A stretch of DNA of 13,213 nt, from assembly GCA_002397465.1 (NCBI GenBank), contig DHAP01000045.1:1-13213 (forward strand). The letters run 5' to 3'. This DNA is from Caryophanales bacterium UBA4951. GTDB taxonomy: Bacteria; Bacillota_I; Bacilli_A; RFN20; CAG-826. Positions 1 through 6,932 of this stretch are shown piece after piece (within the stretch, counting starts at the first letter, position 1; every line of letters starts with the position of its first letter). The notes below the pieces were generated by a model. The model was given only the letters and a program-made list of their open reading frames with translations, was not told the DNA's origin and did no database searches. Position numbers and translations under genes: made by a program.

Positions 1-269
1 AAACAGGCCCAGTTCTTTTTGAACTTGGCGATAAACGCACACCGAAAGAAGCCGGATTACTTGGGGCGGCCGAGACTTTGGGGATCTCTCTTACGGACAT
101 CGTGGCATTTGGGGATGCCGACAATGATATTTCAGTGATAGAGACGGTTGGGATGGGCGTCGCGATGGCCAATGGCTCTGTGGAACTACTCAAGAAAGCA
201 AAGGCTACCACCCTCGATAACGTCCACGATGGCGTGGCGGAGTACATAGATAAACATATTCTGAAGTAG
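1..269 (+). CDS. HAD-IIB (Cof-type) sugar/nucleotide phosphatase, C-terminal part
   Basis: Only the last 88 or so residues are present; the gene enters from the left edge in the frame beginning at base 3 and ends at TAG 267-269. The visible part carries the HAD motif IV, AFGDADND, followed by GVAMANG and a late DNVHDGVAEYI stretch. This is the standard tail of Cof/YidA-type phosphatases (motif GDxxND for Mg2+ binding, then GxAMxNA, then the edGVA helix). The basic segment KRTPK before it sits where the motif III lysine is expected, but the usual KG is not there. In the family these are soluble cytoplasmic enzymes that dephosphorylate sugar phosphates or flavin/nucleotide metabolites; the substrate cannot be told from this tail. 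The active-site aspartates of motif I lie outside the window. It faces the tetR gene and shares a terminator with it. Confidence 0.85.
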   Translation, partial: TGPVLFELGDKRTPKEAGLLGAAETLGISLTDIVAFGDADNDISVIETVGMGVAMANGSVELLKKAKATTLDNVHDGVAEYIDKHILK

Positions 270-279
270 GGACGACAAG

Positions 280-316
280 AAAATGATGGCGGCTTTTGAA
301 ACCGTCATCATTTTTT
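280..316. terminator. Bidirectional intrinsic terminator between HAD and tetR genes
   Basis: AATGATGGCGG (282-292) pairs with CCGTCATCATT (302-312), 11 pairs with one G-T wobble, around a 9-base loop, followed by six T on the plus strand. The A run at 280-284 gives a T run on the minus strand, so it can end both convergent genes. The tetR stop codon (315-317) lies inside the T tract. Confidence 0.85.
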
Positions 317-863
317 AGACGTTCTTGAAGCAGCGGAAACCGTTAATCGTCATCCTGGTCAATTGCTCTGGCGTCTCTTTGAAGTCACGAGAGGACCAGA
401 CTTCCAGAGTCTTGATCATCGAGGCAAGGAAAGCGGCCCAGAAGTAGGCGCCGAAGGTCATGATGTCGTTTTGCTCGGTGATGAGAGACGCCAAGACCGA
501 GTTCATTTCAAAATACTTGGCAATCTTATCGGTGAGAATATAGAAGATGTGTTGTTGCTCAAAGATCTGAAGGTCGTTTTTTCTCGTGGCCCAGAAACGG
601 TAGAAACTCAGAATCGTTTCTTCAAAACTTTGGGCTTTTTCATAATCCCATGAGTAATAAAGACGGGAGTAGATGATGTAGTCGATGATGTCGTCCTTGG
701 TCTCGAAGCTACGGTAGAAAGTTCGCCTCGTGACACCGGCCGCCGCACAGAGCTGACGAATGTTGATCTCGGCGTAGGAATAGGTCTTCATGAGATCGAA
801 AAGAGCGAGCGAAAGCCGCTCCATGGAATCTTTGACGCGCTTGTTTTGGCTTTGATTGAACAT
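315..863 (-). CDS. TetR/AcrR-family transcriptional regulator
   Basis: A 182-residue protein, close to the usual TetR length. Residues 10-58 form the DNA-binding domain: the helix-turn-helix INIRQLCAAAGVTRRTFYRSF (about 33-53) matches the family pattern of xTVrdIAxxAGVSxxTFYxyF, and KDDII follows as helix 4. The remainder is all-helical and unlike any specific subfamily I can name, so the ligand is unknown. The ATG at 863 has only a weak upstream GAAAG, but no better in-frame start exists before the HTH. It is transcribed away from the PTS operon starting at 1015, across a 151-bp divergent control region. By position it is a good candidate regulator of that operon and of itself. This is unusual, because beta-glucoside PTS operons are commonly run by BglG/LicT antiterminators, LicR-type PRD activators or GntR repressors. 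A role in regulating the sugar operon is inference. Confidence 0.85.
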   Translation of the reverse strand: MFNQSQNKRVKDSMERLSLALFDLMKTYSYAEINIRQLCAAAGVTRRTFYRSFETKDDIIDYIIYSRLYYSWDYEKAQSFEETILSFYRFWATRKNDLQIFEQQHIFYILTDKIAKYFEMNSVLASLITEQNDIMTFGAYFWAAFLASMIKTLEVWSSRDFKETPEQLTRMTINGFRCFKNV

Positions 864-911
864 TCAGTCACACTTTCAGTCAATGTGTATAAAATGCCCC
901 AACAGCGTTGA

Positions 912-925
912 AGTAAGCGCTTTCG
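912..925. promoter_or_regulatory. Candidate catabolite-responsive element (CcpA/HPr-Ser-P site)
   Basis: AGTAAGCGCTTTCG matches the cre consensus TGWAANCGNTNWCA at 12 of 14 positions; only the outermost bases differ. The core AAGCGCTT is a perfect palindrome. It lies just downstream of the predicted tetR start and about 45 bases upstream of the predicted PTS -35 box. It could therefore block tetR transcription, or act from an upstream position on the sugar operon. An HPr with the HPr-kinase serine motif is encoded in the same operon (6488-6751), consistent with this control, but no ccpA or hprK is in the window. Confidence 0.6.
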
Positions 926-934
926 GGTGTTTTG

Positions 935-943
935 ATTATAGCA
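935..943 (-). promoter_or_regulatory. Extended -10 promoter for tetR
   Basis: Read on the minus strand the bases are TGCTATAAT: a perfect TATAAT preceded by TG and one base, the extended -10 signature. No convincing -35 lies 16-18 bases upstream, which is usual for extended -10 promoters. The predicted transcript would have a leader of roughly 65 nt that includes the cre. Confidence 0.6.
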
Positions 944-956
944 TTATTCAACACGT

Positions 957-984
957 GTGACAGTACCATGTGTGCCATTAATAT
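957..984 (+). promoter_or_regulatory. Candidate sigma-A promoter of the PTS operon
   Basis: GTGACA (957-962, five of six matches to TTGACA) and TAATAT (979-984, four of six to TATAAT) are separated by 16 bases. A GAGGAG Shine-Dalgarno (997-1002) and the IIA start at 1015 follow. The -10 is imperfect, so this is a moderate call. Confidence 0.45.
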
Positions 985-1014
985 AGGCTTTATGCCGAGG
1001 AGCTCTACGAATTC

Positions 1015-1344
1015 ATGAGTGATGAGGAAGAGGAAATAATCGAAGACCTTTCAATGGAAATAATCGCCAACGCCGGCAAGGCCCGTTCCTTGGCCCAAGA
1101 GGCCTTGAACGCCGCCAAGAAAGGCGATTTTCCTACCGCCGACAAGAAGATGGAGGGGGCCGACCAAGCTCTTAACGTCGCCCATGGCTTTCATTCGAAA
1201 CTATTAAAAGAAGGAAGCAAGGACGGAGTTAACGAGACGGTCTTGATGGCCCACGCCCAAGACCATGTGATGGGCATCATGGACTTGGTCGATGTCTATA
1301 AGGAACTGATTGGCTTATATAAAGCCATGAAGGATATGAAATAG
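1015..1344 (+). CDS. PTS lactose/cellobiose-class EIIA component
   Basis: A 109-residue cytoplasmic phosphocarrier, the normal length for the lactose/cellobiose IIA family (Pfam PTS_IIA). It takes phosphate from HPr-His and hands it to IIB-Cys. The signature MAHAQDHVM at residues 78-86 contains the phospho-acceptor His80, and Asp83 matches the aspartate that coordinates metal in the lactococcal LacF trimer. The protein is almost wholly helical: EIIANAGKARSLAQEALNAAKKGDF (15-39) is the first family helix pair. The N-terminal run of five acids (DEEEE) precedes the domain. The ATG has GAGGAG 12 bases upstream, a little far, but the family domain begins about residue 12 and no other start fits. 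It is the first gene of a six-gene operon; IIB follows after 22 bases. Confidence 0.93.
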   Translation: MSDEEEEIIEDLSMEIIANAGKARSLAQEALNAAKKGDFPTADKKMEGADQALNVAHGFHSKLLKEGSKDGVNETVLMAHAQDHVMGIMDLVDVYKELIGLYKAMKDMK

Positions 1345-1366
1345 GAAAGGAGAACGCGGAAAGAAC

Positions 1367-1663
1367 ATGAAAATACTATTGGTTTGCGCCGGTGGCATGT
1401 CCACATCCATTCTCATGAGGAAAATGGAGAAGTATTGGGCGGAGCAAAAAGTCCCGTTGACCATCGAAGCGGTGGGCATCGCCGATTACGAAGAGACCTG
1501 CCCTGAGTACGACATGATCCTCGTCGGCCCCCAAGTCGGCTACCGCCTTGAAGAGATCAAAGAGCACTCTGGGAAACCATGCTCCGTGATCCCTTCCACG
1601 GATTACGCCCTTGGGAATTGCGACCGCATCATGGCGCTCGCGAATTCGCTGCTTAAACAATAA
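1367..1663 (+). CDS. PTS lactose/cellobiose-class EIIB component
   Basis: A 98-residue stand-alone IIB domain. The N-terminal strand KILLVCAGGMSTS carries the phosphocysteine loop: Cys7 is the residue phosphorylated by IIA, and GGMSTS forms its P-loop-like cradle. The family fold is a Rossmann-like four-strand sheet resembling low-molecular-weight tyrosine phosphatases. YDMILVGPQVGYRLEEIK (about 49-66) is the conserved second motif. It donates phosphate to the sugar bound by IIC at the membrane. The ATG is preceded by AGGAAAGGAG, somewhat distant but the best purine tract available. It sits 22 bases after IIA and 24 bases before IIC. Confidence 0.94.
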   Translation: MKILLVCAGGMSTSILMRKMEKYWAEQKVPLTIEAVGIADYEETCPEYDMILVGPQVGYRLEEIKEHSGKPCSVIPSTDYALGNCDRIMALANSLLKQ

Positions 1664-1687
1664 GGAAAAGAAAGGACTCAACCTTTT

Positions 1688-3220
1688 ATGAAAAAAGAAA
1701 AAGACGAAAACGTCGAACCGCAGAATGACGGCAGTGCCGCCATCAAGGAGAAAAAACCTGGTCTGATGACCAGATTCGTGAACTCCAAGTTCATGGGATG
1801 GCTAGCCAAAATCGGACAAAAGATGGCCTCCAACCGTGGATTCTCTTCCATCATGAAGGCTATGATGAGCTTATTGTCGCTCATCTTGGTCGGATCCATC
1901 TTCAACATCATCGCCACCGTGCCTTGCTCATTTGGCTGGGGCGGGCTGACCACGGCTTCCAACTACTATAAGATCCTTATCATTCCTTACAACGCCACCT
2001 TTGGCTTCTTGTCATTGTGGTTGGCCGTCCTATTAGGATATTTCTTCGGTGACGCCCTCAATAAGGACCCGAAGCACAAGACCATCAAGCCGATTCACAC
2101 AATGATGGCCAGCGGCGTTTGCTTCCTCATCCTTTGCGCTCAGTTCCAGAACGGGTATTTGGCCTCCGGCATCGATACGGCCGCCAAAACCTTCACCTCC
2201 GTTATCTCTGCTACCTATATCGATGTCAGCACTGACTGGCTCGGAGCCTATGGCATGATCGTCGCAATCATGGTTGGGCTTACCGTCCCTGGCATCTACA
2301 AGTTCTGCGATCATTTCCACATCTGTATCAAGATGCCGAGTGTCGTCCCGCAGTTCTTGTCAGATTCCTTCACCGCGTTGATCCCAATGCTCATCAGCTG
2401 CACGCTTTATCTCTTGCTTGCCTGGGCCTGCAGTTTCACCGGCTATACGTTCCCAGCCCTTGTCATCGGCGTTCTTTCAACCCCGATGTCGGCTCTCACT
2501 TCGCCAGCCGGCGTCATCATCCTTTGCACGATTGGCATGCTCTTATGGTTCTTCGGCATCCATGGCACAGCCGTTGTGGGCGTAATCCTTCTTACCTTAG
2601 CCCCATCGGTCTTTGCCAATGTTCAGACGATTTTGGCTTCCGGCGGAACTCCGGATTACGAAAACGCCTTCAGCGGACTCTTCTTATACTTCGCCATGAT
2701 GGCTGCCGGTGGCAGCGGCAACACCTTGCCGTTCGTCTGCATGTGCTTGGGCGCCAAGTCAAAACAGCTTAAATCCGTAGGCAAAGCCGCCATCGTTCCT
2801 GGTCTCTTCGACATCAATGAGCCAGTCACCTTCGGCACTCCGCTTATGTACAACCCGATGTTCTTCTTCCCATTCATCTTCAACGTTCCGTTATGCGAAT
2901 TGGTCTGCTGGTTGCTCTATCGCGTCGGTTTCTTTCAGATTCCACGCTACATGATCGTGACCACGCTTCCGATTGGCTGCGCCGAGTACCTCTCATCGAT
3001 GGCCTGGCAGAACCTCTTGATTCCAGTCGTCTGCTTCGTCGTGGCTGGCTTATGCTACCTGCCGTTCTTCCTTGTCTATGACAAACAGCTTGCCGCTAAG
3101 GAAGCCTTGGCTCTCAGAGCCGAAGCCCCAGCCGCCAACCCGACTCTTTCAACCGAAACCGCCGGCGCTGCCACTGGAAGCGTTCCAGCCAGCAAATCCG
3201 AAGACAAGAAATCCGAATAA
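1688..3220 (+). CDS. PTS lactose/cellobiose-class EIIC sugar permease
   Basis: A 510-residue integral membrane transporter that moves a disaccharide (cellobiose, another beta-glucoside or lactose type) across the membrane while IIB phosphorylates it. Many hydrophobic segments run from about residue 55 to 465. Family landmarks appear in order: MPSVVPQFLSDSFTALIP (216-233), WFFGIHG (287-293) and the substrate-loop motif FDINEPVTFGTPLMYNP (374-390) with Glu378, followed by a PFIF membrane re-entry. It is longer than the usual 430-450 residues because of a charged N-terminal extension (1-28) and a hydrophilic Ala/Pro/Thr/Ser tail (about 466-510). Neither has recognisable domain character. Start ATG has GAAAGGA about 13 bases upstream. 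Exact sugar specificity cannot be read from IIC; the GH1 partner downstream argues for beta-glucosides. Confidence 0.93.
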   Translation: MKKEKDENVEPQNDGSAAIKEKKPGLMTRFVNSKFMGWLAKIGQKMASNRGFSSIMKAMMSLLSLILVGSIFNIIATVPCSFGWGGLTTASNYYKILIIPYNATFGFLSLWLAVLLGYFFGDALNKDPKHKTIKPIHTMMASGVCFLILCAQFQNGYLASGIDTAAKTFTSVISATYIDVSTDWLGAYGMIVAIMVGLTVPGIYKFCDHFHICIKMPSVVPQFLSDSFTALIPMLISCTLYLLLAWACSFTGYTFPALVIGVLSTPMSALTSPAGVIILCTIGMLLWFFGIHGTAVVGVILLTLAPSVFANVQTILASGGTPDYENAFSGLFLYFAMMAAGGSGNTLPFVCMCLGAKSKQLKSVGKAAIVPGLFDINEPVTFGTPLMYNPMFFFPFIFNVPLCELVCWLLYRVGFFQIPRYMIVTTLPIGCAEYLSSMAWQNLLIPVVCFVVAGLCYLPFFLVYDKQLAAKEALALRAEAPAANPTLSTETAGAATGSVPASKSEDKKSE

Positions 3221-3248
3221 ATACGGGCTGAAATCTATTCTTTGACGT

Positions 3249-3272
3249 GAGCCCCGCTTAATAGTGAGGCTC
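3249..3272 (+). terminator. Weak intercistronic hairpin between IIC and the GH1 gene
   Basis: GAGCC (3249-3253) pairs with GGCTC (3268-3272) around a 14-base loop, followed by TTCTT. The stem is short and the T run is broken, so it may be an attenuator or mRNA-stability hairpin separating membrane and soluble gene products. It may also be chance. Confidence 0.25.
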
Positions 3273-3282
3273 TTCTTAACTA

Positions 3283-3288
3283 GGAGGG
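3283..3288 (+). promoter_or_regulatory. Ribosome binding site that selects the second ATG of the GH1 gene
   Basis: GGAGGG at 3283-3288 ends one base before ATG 3290, too close to serve it. The in-frame ATG at 3296 is 7-8 bases away, which is optimal. The natural family N-terminus (FPKDFLWGGA) also begins right after the second Met. Confidence 0.7.
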
Positions 3289-3295
3289 CATGCTT

Positions 3296-4762
3296 ATGCC
3301 AGGATTCCCGAAAGACTTCTTATGGGGCGGCGCCGTCGCCGCCAATCAGTGCGAAGGTGCTTACTTGGAGGGCGGAAAAGGCCTGACGGTCGCCGATGTC
3401 ATGGCGGTCGGCGGAGTCAACAAATCCCGCCAAGTGACGCCAGGCGTCGTGGCTGGGCTCTATTACCCATCGCATGAGGCGGTGGACTTCTATCATCGCT
3501 ATCCCGATGACATCAAGCTCTTCGCTGAGATGGGCTTTAAGGTGTTCCGCCTTTCGGTCGCCTGGGCTCGTTTGTTCCCTAAGGGTGACGAAGAAAAACC
3601 CAATCCGGAAGGTCTTGCCTATTACCACAGACTCTTCAAAGAGCTTCATAAATATGGAATCGAGCCTTTGGTGACGCTGTCACATTATGAGATGCCTTTG
3701 AACCTCGTTCTGAAATACGATGGCTGGAGCGATCGAAGGGTCATTGACTTCTTTCTTAGATATGCGGAGGTTTGCTTCCGTGAATTCAAGGATGACGTCC
3801 ATCTCTGGCTGACTTTCAATGAGATCAACATTGGACTGTCGCGTTACGGCTCTTTCATCGCTTTGGGCTTAAAGCCCGTCGGAGAAGGACTGGGGCCTTT
3901 GAACTCGATGTCCCATTCTCATGAGAACGCCGAGGAAGCCTCTAAGCGTCTGACCGCTTTGCACAATCAGTTCGTCGCCAGCGCTTTGACGGTTCAACTA
4001 GCTCACAAAATCAACCCAAAGAACATGGTGGGTTGCATGATCGCAGCTCAACAGTCTTATCCAAACACCTCAGACCCGAGAGACGTTTATGCGAACTACG
4101 TCAAAAAGGAAGTCACCAATTTCTATTGCGGTGACGTCATGGTCCGCGGGGCCTATGGGAGCGCCAACGAATTAGGCTGGAAGTTCCTGAACGCCAAGCC
4201 GACTATGGAAAAGGGCGATGAGAAGATCCTCGCCAAGGGCAAGGTTGATTTCTATAGTTTCTCTTACTACGCCTCGACCGTTACCTCAGCCGACCCGGAG
4301 ATTCTGAAGAACTCCCCGAAAGAGGCGATGGTGATGGGACTTCCTAACCCCCATCTTCCCAAGACCCCATGGGGATGGTGCATCGATCCTTTGGGGCTTC
4401 GCGTATATATCGACGAGGTCTACACCCGTTATCAAGTGCCGGTGATGGTGGTTGAAAACGGCTTGGGGACCAATGACGAGTTGGTGGATGGCAAAGTCCA
4501 CGATGACTACCGTATCTCCTATCTCCGTGAGCACATCGCGGCCTGCCGTGGTGCCATAGAGGACGGCTCCGACCTCATTGGCTACACCACCTGGGGCCCA
4601 TTGGACCTTATCTCCGCCGGAACCGGAGAGATGAAAAAACGTTATGGCTTCATCTACGTTGATAGGGACAACGAAGGCAACGGGTCATTAACCCGTTACC
4701 GCAAGGATTCCTTTTATTGGTATAAGAAAGTCATACAATCAAATGGCAAGGATCTGAAGTAA
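3296..4762 (+). CDS. GH1 6-phospho-beta-glucosidase
   Basis: A 488-residue family GH1 enzyme of normal length and cytoplasmic, with no signal peptide. It hydrolyses the 6-phosphorylated beta-glucoside delivered by the PTS into glucose-6-phosphate and free sugar or aglycone. Landmarks (numbered from this start): FLWGGAVAANQCEGAY near the N-terminus; acid/base Glu176 in LTFNEIN; nucleophile Glu387 in MVVENG; and the C-terminal SAGTGEMKKRYGFIYVD. The last is the Ser-Lys-Tyr phosphate-binding loop that distinguishes phospho-glucosidases from plain beta-glucosidases. TTWGPLDLIS just before it has the family form. A 6-phospho-beta-galactosidase activity cannot be fully excluded because the IIA/IIB/IIC class handles both sugars. 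I chose ATG 3296 over 3290 on Shine-Dalgarno spacing. Its TAA overlaps the Enzyme I ATG by one base (TAATG), a translational-coupling arrangement. Confidence 0.95.
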   Translation: MPGFPKDFLWGGAVAANQCEGAYLEGGKGLTVADVMAVGGVNKSRQVTPGVVAGLYYPSHEAVDFYHRYPDDIKLFAEMGFKVFRLSVAWARLFPKGDEEKPNPEGLAYYHRLFKELHKYGIEPLVTLSHYEMPLNLVLKYDGWSDRRVIDFFLRYAEVCFREFKDDVHLWLTFNEINIGLSRYGSFIALGLKPVGEGLGPLNSMSHSHENAEEASKRLTALHNQFVASALTVQLAHKINPKNMVGCMIAAQQSYPNTSDPRDVYANYVKKEVTNFYCGDVMVRGAYGSANELGWKFLNAKPTMEKGDEKILAKGKVDFYSFSYYASTVTSADPEILKNSPKEAMVMGLPNPHLPKTPWGWCIDPLGLRVYIDEVYTRYQVPVMVVENGLGTNDELVDGKVHDDYRISYLREHIAACRGAIEDGSDLIGYTTWGPLDLISAGTGEMKKRYGFIYVDRDNEGNGSLTRYRKDSFYWYKKVIQSNGKDLK

Positions 4763-6483
4763 TGGCCAAAGAAAGAACGTTGACGGGAACATCCATCGGG
4801 GGCGGATATGCCCTCGCACGGGCTTTCCTATACGTTCCTTTCCTTAGCCATCTGCCATCTAGGAACGTTACCGCAGACGAGATACCTTTAGAGTTTGCTT
4901 TGCTAGATAAAGGATTAAAGCAAGCCAGCGAGGAACTTGAGGCTATTTTCAAACGTGCCAGCGGGCCTAAAAAAGACATCATCGAAGCTCAGAAGCTCAT
5001 GCTCCTCGATGAGGACATGATTCAGGAGATCAAGGACGCGATCAACTCTGGTGATAACGCCGCGAAAGCCGTTCGGGACGTTTATGAGAGCTATATCGCG
5101 TTATTCGAGAAAAACCCCGATGACCTTTTCAGGGCCCGGGCTTTGGACTTACATGACCTCGAAAGCCGTCTCTTACGGGGGCTGGAAGGACTTCCGGCGC
5201 CTTCATTGGACTCTTTTCACGAGGACGTTATTCTCGTCGCCCATGATCTGACGCCCAGCGAAATGGCGACTCTAGACCGCGTTCACGTCAAAGGACTCAT
5301 AGGAGAGATAGGCGGAGAGACCTCGCATACGGCCATTTTGGCTCGTAGCTATTCTTTGCCGACCATCTTGGGGGTCACGGATGCTTTGAAGATTATCAAA
5401 CCTTCGCAAAAGATCGCCATCGACGCCCAAAAAGGCCTTGTGCAACTGGACGTTGATGAAGAGATTGAAAAGGAATATCAGGCCAAAGAAGAGGTCTATA
5501 TAAAAGAAAAAGCCCGGCAGGATCATTATCTTCCTTTGCCAGGCCTATCCGAAGACGGCAAGAAGATCGACATTTTGCTCAATCTTGCCGACGTGGAGAA
5601 AACATCGCTTGAAAAGGCTGAATACGTCGATGGGGTCGGTTTGCTTAGAAGCGAGTTCCTCTACATGAAGAACGACCATCTGCCCAATGAAGAAGAACAG
5701 TTCGTGGCCTACCGCAAAGTCCTGTTATCCTTCCCAAAGAAGATGGTCGTCATCAGAACCCTCGACATCGGAGGCGATAAGAAACTTTCTTATCTTCCAT
5801 TGCCGCACGAGGATAATCCTCAGTTAGGGGAGAGGGCGCTTCGCCTTTGCTTAGCCAATCCTCAGATCTTCAAGCCACAGCTAAGGGCTTTGCTAAGAGC
5901 GTCTATCTATGGGAATCTTGGCATCATGTTCCCGATGGTCGAAAGCTTTGAGGACATCAAAAAGGCCTGGGATGTCGTCGCTGAGTGCAAACATGAATTG
6001 GACAAAGAAGGCTTATCCTATGATAGGTCAGTCAAACTTGGCGTCATGATCGAAGTGCCATCTTTGGCTCTTATCGCCGAGAAAGTCGCGCCTATCGTCG
6101 ATTTTGCCTCCATTGGGACCAATGACCTCACCCAATACACTCTGGGGGTCGATAGGGGAAATCCTTCGTTGAAACTCTATTACCAGAAATATCATCCTGC
6201 GGTCTTAAGACTGATCGCCCATGCCGAAGAGGCTTTTAGAAAAGAGGGCAAACCCATTTCTGTCTGCGGCGAGCTCGGAGGCGATTCTTTGGGGGCCCCG
6301 TTCCTCGTCGGGTTGGGATTCACGCGTCTATCGATGAGCTTCTCCAAAGTGGCTTCCATCAAAGCCGTGCTGGCGGAGAACAAGCAGTCCGACTTAGCAG
6401 AAATGAGTCAGTATGTCCTGAATTTGGGCAGTGAAAAAGAAGTACGTGATTACATCAGCGCGCACCTGAAAGGAGCCGCTTAA
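4762..6483 (+). CDS. ptsI: Phosphoenolpyruvate-protein phosphotransferase (PTS Enzyme I)
   Basis: A 573-residue cytoplasmic enzyme that autophosphorylates from PEP and passes the phosphate to HPr, the first step of every PTS. All key residues fall at the same numbers as in E. coli EI. The phospho-acceptor is His189 in GGETSHTAILARS. The PEP/Mg site has Arg296 (LLRSEFLYM), Arg332 (VIRTLDIGGDK), Glu431 (MIEVPS) and Asp455 (IGTNDLTQYTLGVDRGN). The proton donor is Cys502 (SVCGELGGD). The order is the HPr-binding helical domain (about 30-140) inside the phospho-His domain, then the PEP-utilising barrel (about 255-540). It is complete, with no frameshift. The gene overlaps the GH1 stop by one base and precedes HPr by only 4 bases. 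This is reversed from the common ptsH-ptsI order, and placement inside a sugar operon is unusual. Whether it is the sole EI of the genome or an extra copy cannot be seen here. Confidence 0.97.
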   Translation: MAKERTLTGTSIGGGYALARAFLYVPFLSHLPSRNVTADEIPLEFALLDKGLKQASEELEAIFKRASGPKKDIIEAQKLMLLDEDMIQEIKDAINSGDNAAKAVRDVYESYIALFEKNPDDLFRARALDLHDLESRLLRGLEGLPAPSLDSFHEDVILVAHDLTPSEMATLDRVHVKGLIGEIGGETSHTAILARSYSLPTILGVTDALKIIKPSQKIAIDAQKGLVQLDVDEEIEKEYQAKEEVYIKEKARQDHYLPLPGLSEDGKKIDILLNLADVEKTSLEKAEYVDGVGLLRSEFLYMKNDHLPNEEEQFVAYRKVLLSFPKKMVVIRTLDIGGDKKLSYLPLPHEDNPQLGERALRLCLANPQIFKPQLRALLRASIYGNLGIMFPMVESFEDIKKAWDVVAECKHELDKEGLSYDRSVKLGVMIEVPSLALIAEKVAPIVDFASIGTNDLTQYTLGVDRGNPSLKLYYQKYHPAVLRLIAHAEEAFRKEGKPISVCGELGGDSLGAPFLVGLGFTRLSMSFSKVASIKAVLAENKQSDLAEMSQYVLNLGSEKEVRDYISAHLKGAA

Positions 6484-6487
6484 ATCC

Positions 6488-6751
6488 ATGATAGAGAAAG
6501 ATATCCTCATCAGTAACCCGACCGGATTACACGCTAGGCCTGCCAGCGATTTTATCTTGGAGGCCAAAAAGTACCAGTCTACCGTGACCATAGCCAAAAA
6601 AGGCGAGCCGTCGGTAAACGGCAAAAGCATCATGAAAATCCTCTCCCTTGGGATCGTCCAGGGCGACAGCGTCCACCTATGTGTCAACGGGCCTGACGAA
6701 GCGAAGTGCTTCGCCGCCATTGAACAACTTTTGGCCAAGGCTAAGGATTAA
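6488..6751 (+). CDS. ptsH: Phosphocarrier protein HPr
   Basis: An 87-residue HPr, the usual size. The active loop NPTGLHARPAS (10-20) contains His15, phosphorylated by EI and used to charge IIA. NGKSIMKILSLGI (44-56) matches the HPr-kinase recognition region of Gram-positive HPr; the regulatory serine falls at 47 instead of 46 because of one extra residue in the preceding loop. This supports a Bacillota origin and an HPr-Ser-P/CcpA link to the cre at 912-925. The start ATG lies 4 bases after the EI stop, with AAAGGAGC about 12 bases upstream inside the end of ptsI, so translation is probably coupled. It is the last gene of the operon; no strong terminator follows, only AT-rich dyads. Confidence 0.97.
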   Translation: MIEKDILISNPTGLHARPASDFILEAKKYQSTVTIAKKGEPSVNGKSIMKILSLGIVQGDSVHLCVNGPDEAKCFAAIEQLLAKAKD

Positions 6752-6826
6752 AGAAAAACAGTTATTGTGAAGCGTGATTTTGGTGTTTTTTGCAGTCATA
6801 AAAAGCAATAACCGGCAATCGAAAGA

Positions 6827-6863
6827 TTGGTAACAAAAATGTTACTAACAAATTTGTTACCAA
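6827..6863. repeat. Two abutting palindromes nested in an 11-bp inverted repeat
   Basis: GTAACA-AAAA-TGTTAC (6830-6845) is directly followed by the perfect 14-bp palindrome TAACAAATTTGTTA (6846-6859). The whole block is bounded by TTGGTAACAAA (6827-6837) and TTTGTTACCAA (6853-6863). The plus strand continues into A rather than T, so it is not a canonical terminator for ptsH. Another GTTAC follows at 6870. It resembles a doubled operator for a dimeric regulator, yet lies between two convergent 3' ends. Its function is unknown. Confidence 0.6.
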
Positions 6864-6888
6864 AAAAAGTTACGATGGATTCACCAAA

Positions 6889-6932
6889 AAGAATGCCACG
6901 TCAGCCTTAATCGATGTCGTTTCGCCATTCTT
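6889..6932 (-). terminator. Candidate terminator of the flavoprotein gene
   Basis: On the minus strand AAGAATG pairs with CATTCTT across a loop of about 30 bases and is followed by TTT. The stem overlaps the stop codon of the 6931-7485 gene. The long loop makes this weak. Confidence 0.3.

Larger units (their letters stand above)
863..975. promoter_or_regulatory. Repeat-rich divergent operator region, possible TetR binding sites
   Basis: GTCACAC at 867-873 sits at the tetR start, and its exact reverse complement GTGTGAC at 955-961 overlaps the -35 of the rightward promoter. TTCAGTCA occurs twice, at 863-870 and 875-882. ACACGTGT at 951-958 is a perfect 8-bp palindrome, and CACGTGTG/CATGTGTG repeat around 952-975. 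Matching motifs next to both starts are what an autoregulating divergent repressor would leave, but the words are short and no footprint can be inferred. Confidence 0.3.

Noticed and set aside
363..653. Plus-strand open frame antisense to tetR
   Set aside because: Its protein text is low in family character, no ribosome site precedes it, and the minus-strand frame has a clear TetR helix-turn-helix.
6755..6790. ptsH terminator formed by AAAAACA and TGTTTTT
   Set aside because: The stem is pure A-T apart from one pair with a 23-base loop, too weak to call.
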